Assembly: GCF_018613835.1 (NCBI RefSeq)
Contig: NZ_JAGGPM010000023.1
Location: forward strand, 1-64,000
Length of the DNA stretch: 64,000 nucleotides
From: Arthrobacter sp. ISL-5
GTDB taxonomy: Bacteria > Actinomycetota > Actinomycetes > Actinomycetales > Micrococcaceae
Direction of reading: 5' to 3'
Shown here: positions 16,675 to 26,991 of the stretch, in pieces
Layout: every line of letters starts with the position of its first letter
Numbering within the stretch: the first letter of the stretch is position 1
The notes under the pieces: model-generated
Seen by the model: the letters and a program-made list of their open reading frames with translations, nothing else
The model's database searches: none
What the model was told of the DNA's origin: nothing
Program-made: the position numbers and the translations under genes

Positions 16675-17967
16675 TTACAGCCGGCCGGCTGCCTTGAGCC
16701 GGATGTAGGTGTCGGCCAGCGCAGGGGGCAGCTGATGCGGTTCCGCGTCCACAACCTCCACGCCCAGGTGGCGGAGCTGAAGGCTCACCGCCTCCCGCTC
16801 CAGCAGGGCGCGCTCCGCAGCCGCCGCACGGAACACTTCCGCCGCCGTCGTCCGTTCCCGCAGCAGTTCGCCCAGCTTGGGATCGCGGACGGAAGCCACC
16901 ACGACGACGTGCTGCTGCGCCAGCCGTGCGGCCATCGGAATGAGCCCTTCCTCCGGAGCGCCGCCGTCGAGCGACGTCAGCAGCACCACCAGGGAACGGT
17001 GCGCGGAAACAGCACGGACCTGCCCGGGAATCTGTGCCCAGTCCAGTTCGATCAGTTCCGCTTCGAGGGGTGCCATGGCTTGAACGAGCTGTCCCAGCAG
17101 GTTTCCGCCGGCAGCCGTTCCGGCCCTGGCACGCATCCGGCGGTCGAAGGCGAAGAAGTCCACCCGGTCCCCGCCCCGTTCGGCAAGGACGGCCAGCAGC
17201 AGTGCCGCTTCGATTCCCGTGTCCAGGCGCGGCTCGTCGTTGACGCGCGCCGCAGCAGTCCGCGACGTGTCCAGCATGATCACCACCCGTCGGTCCCGTT
17301 CCGGCCGCCACGTCCGGACCACGACGGCGGACCGTCTCGCCGTGGCGCGCCAGTCAATGGAGCGCACATCATCGCCGCGGACATAATCGCGGAGAGAATC
17401 GAACTCGGTGCCGGCGCCGCGGATCTGGACGGCGGCTTTGCCGTCCAGCTCCCGAAGCCTCCGCAGCTTCGAGGGGAGGTGGCGCCGGGAGTTGAACGGC
17501 GGCAGCACGCGGACCGATCCCGGGCACTGCACCGTTTTTTGGCGCGCGGCCAGGCGGAGCGGGCCGAAGGACCGAATGGTGACGTGCGGTGCGTTGAGGT
17601 CGCCCCTCCTGACGGGCCGCAGCCGGACGGTCAGCCGCCGCCTCTCACCCGGCGGGACCTCTGTTTCCTGGACCGGGTTTACTGCCCCTGCGGACGGTTG
17701 CCAGGCATCGCGAACGAATGCCCTCAGCGTCCGTTTCCCCGTGTTGTTCACCGTGAGCACCGACTCGGCGGTGCCCGCCAGGGTGACATTGCCGGGCGAG
17801 GACCGCTCGATGGCAACATGCGCCACCGATGCGGCCAGGCCGAGGTCCAGCAGGGTCAGCGTGGCAAGGACAAGGACCACGGCCAGCGCAGCTTCCCACC
17901 GGGGGAAAAAGAGCACAGGACAAAGCCCAGCCAGTGCCAGGAGGACCAACCTCCCCGAAATTGCCAT
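16675..17967 (-). CDS. DUF58 (von Willebrand A-like) membrane protein
   Basis: This 430-residue protein has two N-terminal membrane helices (RLVLLALAGLCPVLFF and ALAVVLVLATLTLLDLGLAA), an Ig-like segment and the DUF58 signature GTEFDSLRDYVRGDDVRSIDWRATA-type motif near residues 190-215. A VWA-like domain follows (VVIMLDTSRT with the DxSxx metal site). DUF58 proteins work with MoxR ATPases encoded next to them, probably in assembling or activating envelope proteins. It is 4 bases from the MoxR gene, in a five-gene operon. Its exact client is unknown. Confidence 0.88.
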   Translation of the reverse strand: MAISGRLVLLALAGLCPVLFFPRWEAALAVVLVLATLTLLDLGLAASVAHVAIERSSPGNVTLAGTAESVLTVNNTGKRTLRAFVRDAWQPSAGAVNPVQETEVPPGERRRLTVRLRPVRRGDLNAPHVTIRSFGPLRLAARQKTVQCPGSVRVLPPFNSRRHLPSKLRRLRELDGKAAVQIRGAGTEFDSLRDYVRGDDVRSIDWRATARRSAVVVRTWRPERDRRVVIMLDTSRTAAARVNDEPRLDTGIEAALLLAVLAERGGDRVDFFAFDRRMRARAGTAAGGNLLGQLVQAMAPLEAELIELDWAQIPGQVRAVSAHRSLVVLLTSLDGGAPEEGLIPMAARLAQQHVVVVASVRDPKLGELLRERTTAAEVFRAAAAERALLEREAVSLQLRHLGVEVVDAEPHQLPPALADTYIRLKAAGRL

Positions 17968-17971
17968 CAGC

Positions 17972-19009
17972 TCAGCGGGGGACGGGCACGGAAGTCAGGA
18001 TGCTGCCCAGCACATCATCCGCCTGGACGCCGTCCATCAGTGCCTCGGGACGGAGCGCCACGCGGTGCCGGAGGCACGGAAGGGCGAGCGCCTTGACGTC
18101 ATCCGGGGTGACGAAATCCCGGCCGGACAGCCATGCCCAGGCACGTGCCGCGTTCATTAGGGCCGTGGCTCCGCGGGGCGATACACCCAGCTGGAACGAC
18201 GGGGCTGAACGCGTGGCGCGGACGAGGTCCACGATGTAGCCCATGACTTCGGGCGCAACGGCCACGTCGGCCACGGCCCGGCGGGCACGCTCCAGCTCGT
18301 CCGCGCCCGCCACCGGACGGATGCCGGCGGCGGCCAGATCACGGGGGTCGAAGCCCGTGGCGTGCCTCCGGATGACCTCGATTTCAGCGGCCCGGTCCGG
18401 GAGGGGCATGGTCAGCTTGAGGAGGAACCGGTCCAGCTGTGCTTCCGGCAGGGGATAGGTGCCCTCGTACTCCACGGGGTTCTGGGTAGCCGCAACGATG
18501 AACGGCACAGGCAGCGGCCGCGACACGCCGTCCACCGAGACCTGGCGCTCCTCCATGGCCTCCAGGAGCGAGGCCTGCGTCTTGGGCGGGGTCCTGTTGA
18601 TCTCGTCTGCCAGGAGCACGTTGGTGAAGACCGGACCCTCGCGGAAACTGAAGTCGGAGTTCGCCGCGTCATACACCAGCGACCCGGTGACGTCGCCGGG
18701 CATGAGGTCCGGCGTGAACTGCACCCGCTTGGTGTCGAGGCTCAGGGCCGCGGACAGCGCGCGGACCAGCAGCGTCTTCGCCACACCCGGGACCCCTTCG
18801 AGCAACACGTGGCCGCGCGACAAGAGGGCGATCAGCATGCCGGTGACTGTGGCTTCCTGCCCGACGACGGCCTTGGCCACCTCGTGCCGCACATCGAGGA
18901 GCGCCTGGCGCACCGGGTCCGGAGCCCGGTAGGCGGGTGGTCCGGCCAAAGTGGTCACCGGGGCATCGCCGTAGCGCCCGGGAGCATCGCCGGCTGGTTG
19001 GTCGCTCAT
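17972..19009 (-). CDS. MoxR-type AAA+ ATPase
   Basis: This 345-residue ATPase has Walker A GVPGVAKT near residues 73-80, Walker B LLADEINRTPPKTQASLLEAMEERQ-type region near 133-155, sensor 1 in IVAATQNPVEYEG and the MoxR lid domain. It likely acts as a chaperone for the DUF58 partner encoded directly downstream. The ATG at 19009 overlaps the stop of the DUF4350 gene (19006) by 4 bases, so translation is coupled. The N-terminus has a disordered leader of about 30 residues before the core. Confidence 0.93.
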   Translation of the reverse strand: MSDQPAGDAPGRYGDAPVTTLAGPPAYRAPDPVRQALLDVRHEVAKAVVGQEATVTGMLIALLSRGHVLLEGVPGVAKTLLVRALSAALSLDTKRVQFTPDLMPGDVTGSLVYDAANSDFSFREGPVFTNVLLADEINRTPPKTQASLLEAMEERQVSVDGVSRPLPVPFIVAATQNPVEYEGTYPLPEAQLDRFLLKLTMPLPDRAAEIEVIRRHATGFDPRDLAAAGIRPVAGADELERARRAVADVAVAPEVMGYIVDLVRATRSAPSFQLGVSPRGATALMNAARAWAWLSGRDFVTPDDVKALALPCLRHRVALRPEALMDGVQADDVLGSILTSVPVPR

Positions 19010-20229
19010 GTGGTGGATACCTCTTTCTCTAGTCCCGAAAGCTCTTGGGCCCAGCTGACGAGCTCGGCCTCAGTTTGCGGGCGGCGGTGCAGGATGTGAA
19101 ATGTCTCGGCAGGGTCCCGTCCCAAGTGCCTTGCCGCGGCCGACGCCACGTCAGCGGACTCCGCGCCCGCTCCAAGCCGGAGGTGGCCGGCAAGGCGGAC
19201 CAGGGTCCCTGCCCGGAGATTGTCCGCCGCCCGGTCCACTGCGTGGGCATCGTGGTAGAGGCGGGCCCTGCCCTCCGCCGTTTCGGCGGCCTTGACGATG
19301 ACCGGCAGGGGTTCAAAGACCAGCGGCCCGAGGCGCCTTCCCCGCCAAATGACCGCCAGCAGCGCCACGAAGGTGAGCCACGGGCCCAGGACTGCTACCC
19401 ACTCCGGGGCGAGGTCGTCCAGCGTCTTGGGGGACGACGTGGTGCCAAGGTCCGCCACGCCCGGCAGGTACCAGACAAGGTGCCCTTGGCTGCCCAAGGT
19501 CCGCAAGGTCAGGGCCGCGTTGCCGTTTTCGTCCAGCAGGCGGTTGCCGATGATCGCCGTGCTGCCGAGGACCACCAGCTTTCCGTTCTCCGCCGAGGAG
19601 TAAAGCCCGCGCCCGTTGCCGGCCACGCTGTAGCAGATACTGCCGCCGGTGTAGAGGAAGCCCTGGTCAGCGCTGACTGCCCCCGCCGCCTCGGCATCGG
19701 CAACGGCACAACCCGGCTCCAGGGTGGTCGCCGGTTCCGGAACCACACCGGCCTGGCGGACCGTGCCGCCCAGGCCGGTCAGAGTGGCGAGGCGTGGCGA
19801 CACGACCACCAGGCGGTCGGCAGCGCCGAGCAGTTGGCGGAGACGTTCGCCCTCCAGGAAGCCGCGCTGGTCATAGAGCAGGACGGTGGATCCGCGGCCG
19901 TCCCGGCGGGCCGCAGCCAGTGACGCCAGCGTGTCCTCGAAGGACTCGGACTGCCGGACGGTGACGCCGTGGCGGCCCAGAATTTCAGCCGCGGCCCGGG
20001 CGCCGTTCGGCGCTGGGTTGTGGATGGACAGCTCGGTGGAATCAGCCCGCGGTGACAGTTGCACGGCAAGGAGCACGGCGAGGGCCGCGGCCATGGCCAG
20101 GCCGAAGGCTAGCCGCGCCCGGTGCCGCCGGATCCAGCCGGGCAACCTCCGCGCATCCACGCTGCGGAAGGGCCCGCCGCGGACAGGTTCTATGCCGCCG
20201 GGCGGGTGGACTTGCTGCGGCGCTGTCAC
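19006..20229 (-). CDS. DUF4350 domain membrane protein
   Basis: This 407-residue protein has a first helix at about residues 37-58 (LAFGLAMAAALAVLLAVQL) and a DUF4350 domain (HNPAPNGARAAAEILGRHGVTVRQSESFED, LLYDQRGFLEGERLRQLL, LVVVSPR). A second helix lies near 295 (LGPWLTFVALLAVIWRG), followed by a cytoplasmic tail (RRLGPLVFEPLPVIVKAAETAEGRARLYHDA). Domain and neighbours fit the MoxR-DUF58-DUF4350-DUF4129 envelope system widespread in actinobacteria, whose role is unproven. It overlaps genes on both sides by 4 bases. Confidence 0.88.
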   Translation of the reverse strand: MTAPQQVHPPGGIEPVRGGPFRSVDARRLPGWIRRHRARLAFGLAMAAALAVLLAVQLSPRADSTELSIHNPAPNGARAAAEILGRHGVTVRQSESFEDTLASLAAARRDGRGSTVLLYDQRGFLEGERLRQLLGAADRLVVVSPRLATLTGLGGTVRQAGVVPEPATTLEPGCAVADAEAAGAVSADQGFLYTGGSICYSVAGNGRGLYSSAENGKLVVLGSTAIIGNRLLDENGNAALTLRTLGSQGHLVWYLPGVADLGTTSSPKTLDDLAPEWVAVLGPWLTFVALLAVIWRGRRLGPLVFEPLPVIVKAAETAEGRARLYHDAHAVDRAADNLRAGTLVRLAGHLRLGAGAESADVASAAARHLGRDPAETFHILHRRPQTEAELVSWAQELSGLEKEVSTT

Positions 20230-20936
20230 TTCGGCACCGCGAGCCCGGCCGATGAGGTGTCCGCATAAGACGGCGTGAGGGATTCAAGGGCCGAGTCCAG
20301 GTCGGCCATGGCGGCATGGTCTGCTGCCTCGGCGCTGCTGCTTCCGTAGCGGACGGCGTCAAACACGCGTGCCGCCTCTGCCAGCCTCCCGGCGGCCGTC
20401 CGGAACACGCGTGAGAGCTGTTCGGCGGCTTCGTCCGCTGTGCGGCCCGGCTGAGGCTCAAGGACTGCCCGGTCTTCGGCGGAACGCACCATTGCGCGAA
20501 ACTGATCGACGACGGCGGCCGGCCAGTCGCCGCGGGCCGCTGCGGCTGCCGCCTGGCGGCGGTACGCCGCGGCGGTGACTGCGTCGTCGGCGTCGAATAC
20601 TTCCTTCGGCGCCCGGCGCCGGGTGTTGAGCCGCGGCCGGGCCAGGATGATGGCCACGCCCAGCAGGACAGCGATGCCTATGCCGATCAGAGGGGCCGTT
20701 GGAGTGCCCTCGACGGTTGCCTGACCGTCGCCTAGTGACTGCAGCCAGTCCAGGAATTGCCGCCAGAGATCGGCCAGCCAGCCCGGTTCAGCCTCCCGGT
20801 ACTCGCGTTTGGACAGCTCCTCCATGGCCCAGCGCCGCGCCTCGTCCCGGTCGGGCTGCACCGGTGGTTCCGCGGGCAGCTGGATCAGCGTGGTGCCGTG
20901 CCAATCGAGGGCCGAAAGTGCCTGCGGGCCGTTCAT
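20226..20936 (-). CDS. DUF4129 domain membrane protein
   Basis: This 236-residue protein starts at the ATG at 20936, which overlaps the upstream stop (20933-20935) as ATGA; a longer frame to 21368 lies inside the upstream gene and is rejected. It has an extracytoplasmic N-terminal part, one helix (APLIGIGIAVLLGVAIILA) and a C-terminal DUF4129 helical domain (AAYRRQAAAAAARGDWPAAVVDQFRAMVRSAEDR, then RTADEAAEQLSRVF). DUF4129 is often fused to or next to transglutaminase-like proteins; none is seen here. It is part of the five-gene MoxR operon. Confidence 0.85.
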   Translation of the reverse strand: MNGPQALSALDWHGTTLIQLPAEPPVQPDRDEARRWAMEELSKREYREAEPGWLADLWRQFLDWLQSLGDGQATVEGTPTAPLIGIGIAVLLGVAIILARPRLNTRRRAPKEVFDADDAVTAAAYRRQAAAAAARGDWPAAVVDQFRAMVRSAEDRAVLEPQPGRTADEAAEQLSRVFRTAAGRLAEAARVFDAVRYGSSSAEAADHAAMADLDSALESLTPSYADTSSAGLAVPK

Positions 20937-22231
20937 CCGCGCATCGGAGGGGTGCCTGACGGCGGGGGCCAGCCGGCCGCGGGACCGGTGGAACCCGACC
21001 CGTAAACAGGCACTCCGCGGCCGGGGACGCCGCCGTCGTCGGCTCCGGCTTCCAGCAGCCGGAGCAGCGCGATATCCAGGCCGTCCCTGCGCATGCGCAG
21101 ATCCATGTACAGCAGAGCCATGACGGACGTCTGGAAGGCGAATCCCACGGCACCGGCGACGGCAGAGACAAGGGCAGTTGCCGCGGCGACCGCGACCCCC
21201 ATGGTCGCGGCCTGGCCCGCGGCGTCGTGCGGGGCCACCACCCCGGTGAACAGCCCGGAAAGGACGCTGACAGGGATCAGGACTATCTGGGCGATGACAC
21301 CCACCAAGAGGGATACCACCAGGATGATGCCGAAGATGCGCCACCAGTTCCCGCGGGTGATGCTCCAAGAACGCCGGATCCCGTCCAGCGCGCCGAGCTC
21401 TTCAATGACTATGGCCGCCGGGGCGACGGTCAGCTTCACGGCAACCCACATGAAGGCAGCCAGGAACGCCAGCCCGAGTGGGAACACGATTGCGAAGGAC
21501 AAGGGACCGGCAGTGCTGACCAGCAGTATGGCGACAGCGGCGAACAGCGACATTGCCAAGAGACCGGCTGCCGCCACGATGCCGGCCATGCGTACCAGCG
21601 CCCAGGCGCGCCCGCGCGCCAGCAACCACATCTGGCGGAAACCGGTGCGCCGGTTGAGGATGGACCTTGCCACGGGAACCACCATGGCACCTTGGAGCAC
21701 CGCGGAAATAAAGAGGGTCACGACCGAGAAAACCGCGATGGCGCCGGCCACCGCCAAACCGATGCCGGCCAGTTCAGAGTTGCTCTGGGTCTGGAGCCAG
21801 GCGCCCATCGGCGCTTCGGAGGTGGCCCCCGCCGCCGTGAGGACACCGGCGGCGACCGCGCCCAGGGCCTGGGCAAGGAGCCCCGCGCCGAGCATGGCTT
21901 TGGGGTTACGCCTGATCGTCTGGAAAGAACCGTCCATGATCTCGCCGAACATCAGCGGCCGGAGCGGCACTACGCCCGGCTTCGGCGGTGCGGCATAGGC
22001 AGGGTAGCCGGAGGGCAGGTTCTGGGGCGCGCCCCAGGGCGGCTGGTTTCCGTACTGCGGGTTTCCGTACTGCTGGTTTCCGGGCTGGGGGCTTCCCCAT
22101 TGGGGTGGTGCGCCCCAGGGCTGCGGGGGTCGTCCGCCCTGGTTTTGGTGGGAAGCCGGGCCCCAAGGCTGGCCTCCGGACTCCGGCGGCAAGTGTTCCG
22201 GCGGCGGGCTATTAGGGTCCTGCTGTGACAA
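20933..22231 (-). CDS. Multi-pass membrane protein, glycerophosphodiesterase membrane-domain type
   Basis: This 432-residue protein starts at the TTG at 22231, which has a GGGGAGGAAC ribosome binding site 7 bases upstream; the upstream frame to 22273 has none. The N-terminal 75 residues are Pro/Gly/Gln-rich and contain two tandem PQYGN units, probably disordered. Then come about six to seven helices with the RSWSITRGNWWRIFGIILVVSLL segment typical of GPDPase-membrane-domain proteins. No phosphodiesterase catalytic domain is attached, so an enzymatic role is unlikely. It is the first gene of the MoxR-DUF58 operon and divergent from mtrA. Confidence 0.82.
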   Translation of the reverse strand: MSQQDPNSPPPEHLPPESGGQPWGPASHQNQGGRPPQPWGAPPQWGSPQPGNQQYGNPQYGNQPPWGAPQNLPSGYPAYAAPPKPGVVPLRPLMFGEIMDGSFQTIRRNPKAMLGAGLLAQALGAVAAGVLTAAGATSEAPMGAWLQTQSNSELAGIGLAVAGAIAVFSVVTLFISAVLQGAMVVPVARSILNRRTGFRQMWLLARGRAWALVRMAGIVAAAGLLAMSLFAAVAILLVSTAGPLSFAIVFPLGLAFLAAFMWVAVKLTVAPAAIVIEELGALDGIRRSWSITRGNWWRIFGIILVVSLLVGVIAQIVLIPVSVLSGLFTGVVAPHDAAGQAATMGVAVAAATALVSAVAGAVGFAFQTSVMALLYMDLRMRRDGLDIALLRLLEAGADDGGVPGRGVPVYGSGSTGPAAGWPPPSGTPPMRG

Positions 22232-22478
22232 CCTGTTCCTCCCCAAGGTTCGCACCGGAAACGGCCGGGCCACTCCAGACTATAGTTCCGCCGTCGGGCA
22301 TCCTAGCGTCCGGGAGATTTCACGGCAGGGCGGCCGCGCTGTCCGCTACTTCCGGCGCTCAGGCCGCATTGTCTTCCCCGCCGAAGCCCGGCGTTCCGCG
22401 CACGGGACCGCGGTGCTGACGCCTCGCCGAGGATGCGGCCAATAAGACAAAGCAACAGCAATAAGGGAATATGTAACT

Positions 22479-23153
22479 ATGAAGGCACGCATTCTGGTAG
22501 TTGACGATGACGAGGCGCTCGCAGAGATGATCGGCATCGTCCTGCGCAATGACGGCTTCGAGCCCGTTTTTTGCGCCGACGGCGGACAGGCCCTGGAAAT
22601 CTTCCGCTCGTCGAAGCCGGATCTCGTGCTTTTGGATCTCATGCTCCCCGGTACCGACGGCATCGAGGTGTGCCGGCAGATCCGCTCGGAGTCGGATGTT
22701 CCCATCGTCATGCTGACGGCCAAATCCGACACCTCGGACGTGGTCCGCGGCCTGGAATCAGGCGCCGACGACTACGTGCCCAAACCCTTCAAGCCGGCGG
22801 AGCTGGTCGCCCGCGTACGGGCGCGCCTCCGCCCGGGTGACCAGAAGGCGCCGGAGACGCTGCGCATCGCGGACATCATGATCGACGTCGCCGGACACCT
22901 GGTGAGCCGCGGCGACGAGCGGATTTCCTTGACGCCCCTGGAGTTCGATCTTCTCGTTGCGCTGGCGCGCAAGCCCTGGCAGGTGTTCACCCGTGAGCTG
23001 CTGCTCGAGCAGGTCTGGGGATACCGGCATGCGGCTGATACCCGGCTGGTCAATGTCCATGTCCAGCGTCTGCGGTCAAAAATTGAACGTGATCCGGAAG
23101 CTCCGGAAGTAGTATTGACGGTTCGTGGTGTCGGCTATAAAGCAGGTTCCTGA
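22479..23153 (+). CDS. mtrA: Response regulator MtrA
   Basis: This 224-residue OmpR-family regulator has a receiver domain with acidic pocket DDDE near 8-11, phospho-acceptor D53 (LLDLMLPGTDG), and T/K switch positions (MLTAKSD, DYVPKPFKP). A winged-helix DNA-binding domain follows from about 130 (LTPLEFDLLVALARKPWQVFTRELLLEQVWGY). MtrA with MtrB controls cell division and peptidoglycan-remodelling genes in actinobacteria. The ATG at 22479 gives the canonical MKARILVVDDDE. The gene order mtrA-mtrB-lpqB is the conserved actinobacterial one, with the first two genes overlapping. Confidence 0.96.
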   Translation: MKARILVVDDDEALAEMIGIVLRNDGFEPVFCADGGQALEIFRSSKPDLVLLDLMLPGTDGIEVCRQIRSESDVPIVMLTAKSDTSDVVRGLESGADDYVPKPFKPAELVARVRARLRPGDQKAPETLRIADIMIDVAGHLVSRGDERISLTPLEFDLLVALARKPWQVFTRELLLEQVWGYRHAADTRLVNVHVQRLRSKIERDPEAPEVVLTVRGVGYKAGS

Positions 23154-25203
23154 ACCGCAGGGGCCCAATCCCTCCCATGCCCCGGCGGACTCCGCTCCCG
23201 GAGCCCTCCGGCCGGACCCTGCGACGCCGGTCAAGACCGCTGACACGTCCCGCAAGCCCGGTACTCATCCCGTGCCGGAACACACCGACGCCTTTGGCGC
23301 CAGCCTCGCCAGGTTGCCGTCGCAGGTCCGGATCTGGCGGCGGCGTGCGCTGATCGTTGCAGTGCGCGTCGGCCGCCTGGTGCGCACCGGCATGGACCGG
23401 TTCTTCCCGGGCATCCGCTACCTCCTATATTCCGTGCAGCGAAGATGGCGCCGGTCGCTGCAGTTCCGGACGGTCCTGACCACGCTGTTGCTGTCCATCA
23501 GCTCCTTTGCCATCGTGGGCGCCTACCTGTCCAACCAGATTGCCAACAACCTCTTCCAGGAGCGGCTGACCCAGGCGGAGTCGGAAACCCGGTACAACGT
23601 CAAACAGGTGCAGGACACGTTCGACGGCGCGCAGGTCACCGACCAGTCCAGTGTGATCACCCTCGTCTATGACACCTTGAATGCCGTCGAGGGGCGGGGC
23701 TCCGTTATCCAGCGCCGGTACGTATTCGAGGCGATGCCGGAGCAGACCAAGCCCCGCAACCGCTGGGTCGAGTCCCGCGCGTCCGACCAGCTGACCGTCA
23801 GCGTTATCCCGCCCGAACTCAGGGCCGCCGTGCAGGATTCCGGCAAAGAGCAGTTCTGGGCCTCCACGGAGTTCCCGGTGGGCACCGAAGACCGTCCGGG
23901 CATCGCCGTCGGAAACAAGGTGACGTTCAACGGCACCGTCTATGAGCTCTACCTGATCTACGACCTCAACACGGCACAACAGACGCTGGACGAGATCCAG
24001 AACGTTCTCTGGGCGGGCGGCGCAGCGCTGATCCTGATGATCGGCGGCATCGCCTGGTACGTCACCCGGAACGTTGTCAGCCCGGTGAGCCACGCCGCGG
24101 TGGTGTCCGAGAAGCTCGCGGCCGGACAGCTGCAGGAGCGCATGGTGGTCAAGGGAGAAGACGAAGTGGCACGGCTGGGGGCGTCCTTCAACCATATGGC
24201 CGCCAGCCTTCAGGAACAGATCACGCAACTGGCAACGCTCTCCCAGATGCAGCAGCGATTCGTCTCGGATGTGTCCCATGAGCTGCGGACGCCGCTCACC
24301 ACGGTGAGGATGGCGGCTGAGGTGCTTTTCGACGCCCGCCACGAGTTTGACCCTATTAACAAGAGGTCGGCGGAGCTGCTCTACAACCAGGTGGAAAGAT
24401 TCCAGTCGCTGCTGGCGGACCTCCTCGAAATCTCGCGGTTCGACGCCGGCGTCGCCATGCTGGACGCCGAGGCCACGGACATCGTGCAGCTCGTCTCCCA
24501 CGTCATGGAAGGGGCCGCGCCCGTTGCAGAGGAGTACGGCTCGGGCATGACACTCAACGCCCCGGAGGGCAGCGTAGTGGTGGAAATGGACGCCCGCCGC
24601 ATTGACCGGATCCTGCGGAACCTGGTCCTGAACGCCCTCGAGCACGGCGAAGGCCGGCCCGTCAACATCTCCGTGGCCTCCAACGAGACCGCGGTCGCCG
24701 TCACCGTCAGGGACCACGGAATCGGCATGAGCCCCGCGGAGGCTGCGCGGGTCTTCGACCGCTTCTGGCGCGCCGACCCTGCCCGGGCACGAACCACGGG
24801 AGGCAGCGGGCTGGGACTCTCCATCGCCACCGAGGACACCAAGCTCCACAACGGTTGGCTCCAGGCCTGGGGCAACACGGGCGTCGGCTCCAATTTCCGG
24901 CTGACCCTTCCCCTGAAGAAGGGCGGCACCATCACCAAGTCGCCCCTTCAGCTGGAGCCGGCGGACGTGGGCCTGCCCGGCCACGGCGATCGCACCGTTC
25001 TCGTCTTGGGCAGCACTGCCGCCGGGGTGGCCGACGCTGGTAAAGCGGGCGCCGGTGGAGAAGCCAACGGCGGTGGAGAGGCCGACACCACCGCGGAGGC
25101 TGAGGAAGCCCAGGTGGCCGGCGGAGCCCGCGTGCCTGGTGGAACTCACGTGCCCGGTGGAACCGGGGCTTCGAAAGCGGCCGGAACGGGGGAGCGGTCA
25201 TGA
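23125..25203 (+). CDS. mtrB: Sensor histidine kinase MtrB
   Basis: This kinase has up to 692 residues. Two helices flank an extracytoplasmic sensor domain (about 112-135 and 290-312), followed by HAMP ([25 protein letters not shown]) and HisKA with H385 in [10 protein letters not shown]. The ATP-binding domain has N-box [13 protein letters not shown]1 DHGIGMSP and G2 GGSGLGLSI. It phosphorylates MtrA. The start is uncertain: GTG at 23125 (or 23128) overlaps mtrA by 29 bases, while GTG at 23272 would give 644 residues. The C-terminal 90 residues or so are a Gly/Ala/Thr/Glu-rich tail with repeated VPGGT units, probably disordered. Confidence 0.93.
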   Translation: MVSAIKQVPEPQGPNPSHAPADSAPGALRPDPATPVKTADTSRKPGTHPVPEHTDAFGASLARLPSQVRIWRRRALIVAVRVGRLVRTGMDRFFPGIRYLLYSVQRRWRRSLQFRTVLTTLLLSISSFAIVGAYLSNQIANNLFQERLTQAESETRYNVKQVQDTFDGAQVTDQSSVITLVYDTLNAVEGRGSVIQRRYVFEAMPEQTKPRNRWVESRASDQLTVSVIPPELRAAVQDSGKEQFWASTEFPVGTEDRPGIAVGNKVTFNGTVYELYLIYDLNTAQQTLDEIQNVLWAGGAALILMIGGIAWYVTRNVVSPVSHAAVVSEKLAAGQLQERMVVKGEDEVARLGASFNHMAASLQEQITQLATLSQMQQRFVSDVSHELRTPLTTVRMAAEVLFDARHEFDPINKRSAELLYNQVERFQSLLADLLEISRFDAGVAMLDAEATDIVQLVSHVMEGAAPVAEEYGSGMTLNAPEGSVVVEMDARRIDRILRNLVLNALEHGEGRPVNISVASNETAVAVTVRDHGIGMSPAEAARVFDRFWRADPARARTTGGSGLGLSIATEDTKLHNGWLQAWGNTGVGSNFRLTLPLKKGGTITKSPLQLEPADVGLPGHGDRTVLVLGSTAAGVADAGKAGAGGEANGGGEADTTAEAEEAQVAGGARVPGGTHVPGGTGASKAAGTGERS

Positions 25204-26918
25204 GCGGCCGGATGCCGAACCTCCGCGGCGTGGTGGCGTGCATCCTCGCCGTCGTGCTGCTGTTCCTGGCCTCCTGCGCGCAGATCCCCAGGTCCGGACC
25301 CGTCGGCAAGAGCCGCGAGGAAGGCGCCGGAAATCCGAATGCGCCCGTTTTCTTCCCGCGGGCCCCCCTGACCGGATCAAGCCCTGAGGCGGTGATCGAG
25401 GACTTCTACAGCGCCGGCAGCGGGTACGAGGATGACTACGCGGTCGCGCGGCAGTACCTCACCCAGGCGTCTGCGGTTGCCTGGAAACCCGACCAGAGGA
25501 CGCTCGTCTTCCGTTCGGAGCAGGTGGTGAAAACCGGCGTTGAAGGTGTTTTCAACTACGAACTCGACGTGGCGTATTCCGTGGATGCCGACGGCGTGGC
25601 CACCCAAATGCCGGAAGGAACCAAGGAAAGCATCCCTGTCACCCTGGTCCAGGTTGACGGCGAGTGGCGGATTTCGAAAATACCTGACGGCACAGCCATC
25701 CCCGAGGAAACCTTCAGGGTCATCTACGGGGCCTATCCGATCTATTTCTACGATCCGAGCTTCACGTATGCCGTTCCTGATGTGCGCTGGTTCATCAAGA
25801 AGAAAACCGTGAAGTCGATGACGAGTGCCCTGCTCGGCGGGCCTGCGCCGTACCTGAAGGGCGCCGTCGTCAGCGCGTTCCCCTCGGGAATGAAGCTGGC
25901 CCGCGAGTCCGTGCCGGTGGTTTCGGGAGCAGCCCAGGTGGACCTGTCAGCCAGGGAGCTGACCGAGGCCTCCACCGAGGACAGACTCCGGATGCAGACT
26001 CAGCTGGCACTGACCTTCCGCAGCCAGCCTGACGTGATCAACGTCGAGCTCAGGGCCAACCAGGACCTTGTGCGCGTGGAGGACAACGGCTCTGTGTTGC
26101 CCCCTGTCCAGAACAGAAACGCTCCGGCACGCCAGATCGCTGTGAGCAACAACGAACTTGTGCGGTACGAAAACAACAGAATTTCGCCGCTGCCCGACAT
26201 GCAGTCGGTCGCGGCGCTGAAGCCCCGTTCGCCTGCCGAGTCGCCGGTCTCGCAGTCTGTGGCCTTTCTGAACGGCAGCCGCAGCACCCTGTATTCCATG
26301 GTCCCCGGGCAGCCCGCGCGTGCCCTGACAACACGCACCACGCTGACCCACCCTTCATTCAGCCTGCACGACTGGGTGTGGTCTGCCGGACCGGGCGCCC
26401 AGGGAGTCACCGAGCTGACGGCATTCCGTCCCACCGGAGTGGCGGCAGGCGCCACGGTGCCGTCCGTGACGCTGACGCCTTCCTGGCTTGCGGGCCGCTC
26501 GGTGAAGGATTTCCGGGTCTCCCGCGAGGGGGTCCGGGCGCTGGTCATTTCCGAACGGAACGGCCAGACACGCGTCCAGGTGACTGGCATCATCCGCAGT
26601 GCTGACGGCACCCCCAAGGAGTTGACAGCGCCAGTCACCCTGCAGGCAAGCGGCAGCCCGGATCAGGGCGTGTGGGTCAACGACACGACGGTTGTGGTGA
26701 TGAAGGGCGCGGCTTCGGCGAACGTTACCCCGGAACTGCTTTCCCTCATGTCCGCCCAGCCGCAGAAGCTCGCCCCATGGCCGGGGCTGGTGGCTCTCAG
26801 TGCCGGCAACGGACCGGAAGAGATCTTTGCCCAGTCCGCCGACGGAATTTTCCAAAGGCTGGGGAATGGCTGGTCCCCGCAGCTGAAAGGTCCAGCAGAC
26901 CCTTCGTTCCCGGGCTGA
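25200..26918 (+). CDS. lpqB: MtrAB-associated lipoprotein LpqB
   Basis: This 572-residue protein starts at the ATG at 25200, overlapping the mtrB stop as ATGA. It has a signal peptide with LASC lipobox (cysteine near residue 25), an N-terminal NTF2-like plus GerMN-type region ([25 protein letters not shown], then [27 protein letters not shown]), and a C-terminal beta-propeller-like half. LpqB binds the MtrB sensor domain at the cell surface and tunes MtrA signalling in mycobacteria. Gene order supports the same role. The gene is followed by 73 bases with no visible terminator before comF. Confidence 0.93.
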   Translation: MSGRMPNLRGVVACILAVVLLFLASCAQIPRSGPVGKSREEGAGNPNAPVFFPRAPLTGSSPEAVIEDFYSAGSGYEDDYAVARQYLTQASAVAWKPDQRTLVFRSEQVVKTGVEGVFNYELDVAYSVDADGVATQMPEGTKESIPVTLVQVDGEWRISKIPDGTAIPEETFRVIYGAYPIYFYDPSFTYAVPDVRWFIKKKTVKSMTSALLGGPAPYLKGAVVSAFPSGMKLARESVPVVSGAAQVDLSARELTEASTEDRLRMQTQLALTFRSQPDVINVELRANQDLVRVEDNGSVLPPVQNRNAPARQIAVSNNELVRYENNRISPLPDMQSVAALKPRSPAESPVSQSVAFLNGSRSTLYSMVPGQPARALTTRTTLTHPSFSLHDWVWSAGPGAQGVTELTAFRPTGVAAGATVPSVTLTPSWLAGRSVKDFRVSREGVRALVISERNGQTRVQVTGIIRSADGTPKELTAPVTLQASGSPDQGVWVNDTTVVVMKGAASANVTPELLSLMSAQPQKLAPWPGLVALSAGNGPEEIFAQSADGIFQRLGNGWSPQLKGPADPSFPG

Positions 26919-26991
26919 CGCTTTCGGGGAGTTTTCCACATAGGGCGCTCTGGATCTTCATTCAGGCCGTCCGGCCCGGCACGCTTGGCGC

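Noticed and set aside
22040..22095. Tandem repeats that could be CRISPR-like
   Set aside because: They are in-frame PQYGN-type codons of a disordered protein N-terminus, with no spacers.
23425..25149. Long minus-strand open frame opposite mtrB
   Set aside because: Antisense to well-defined kinase motifs, with no family features of its own.
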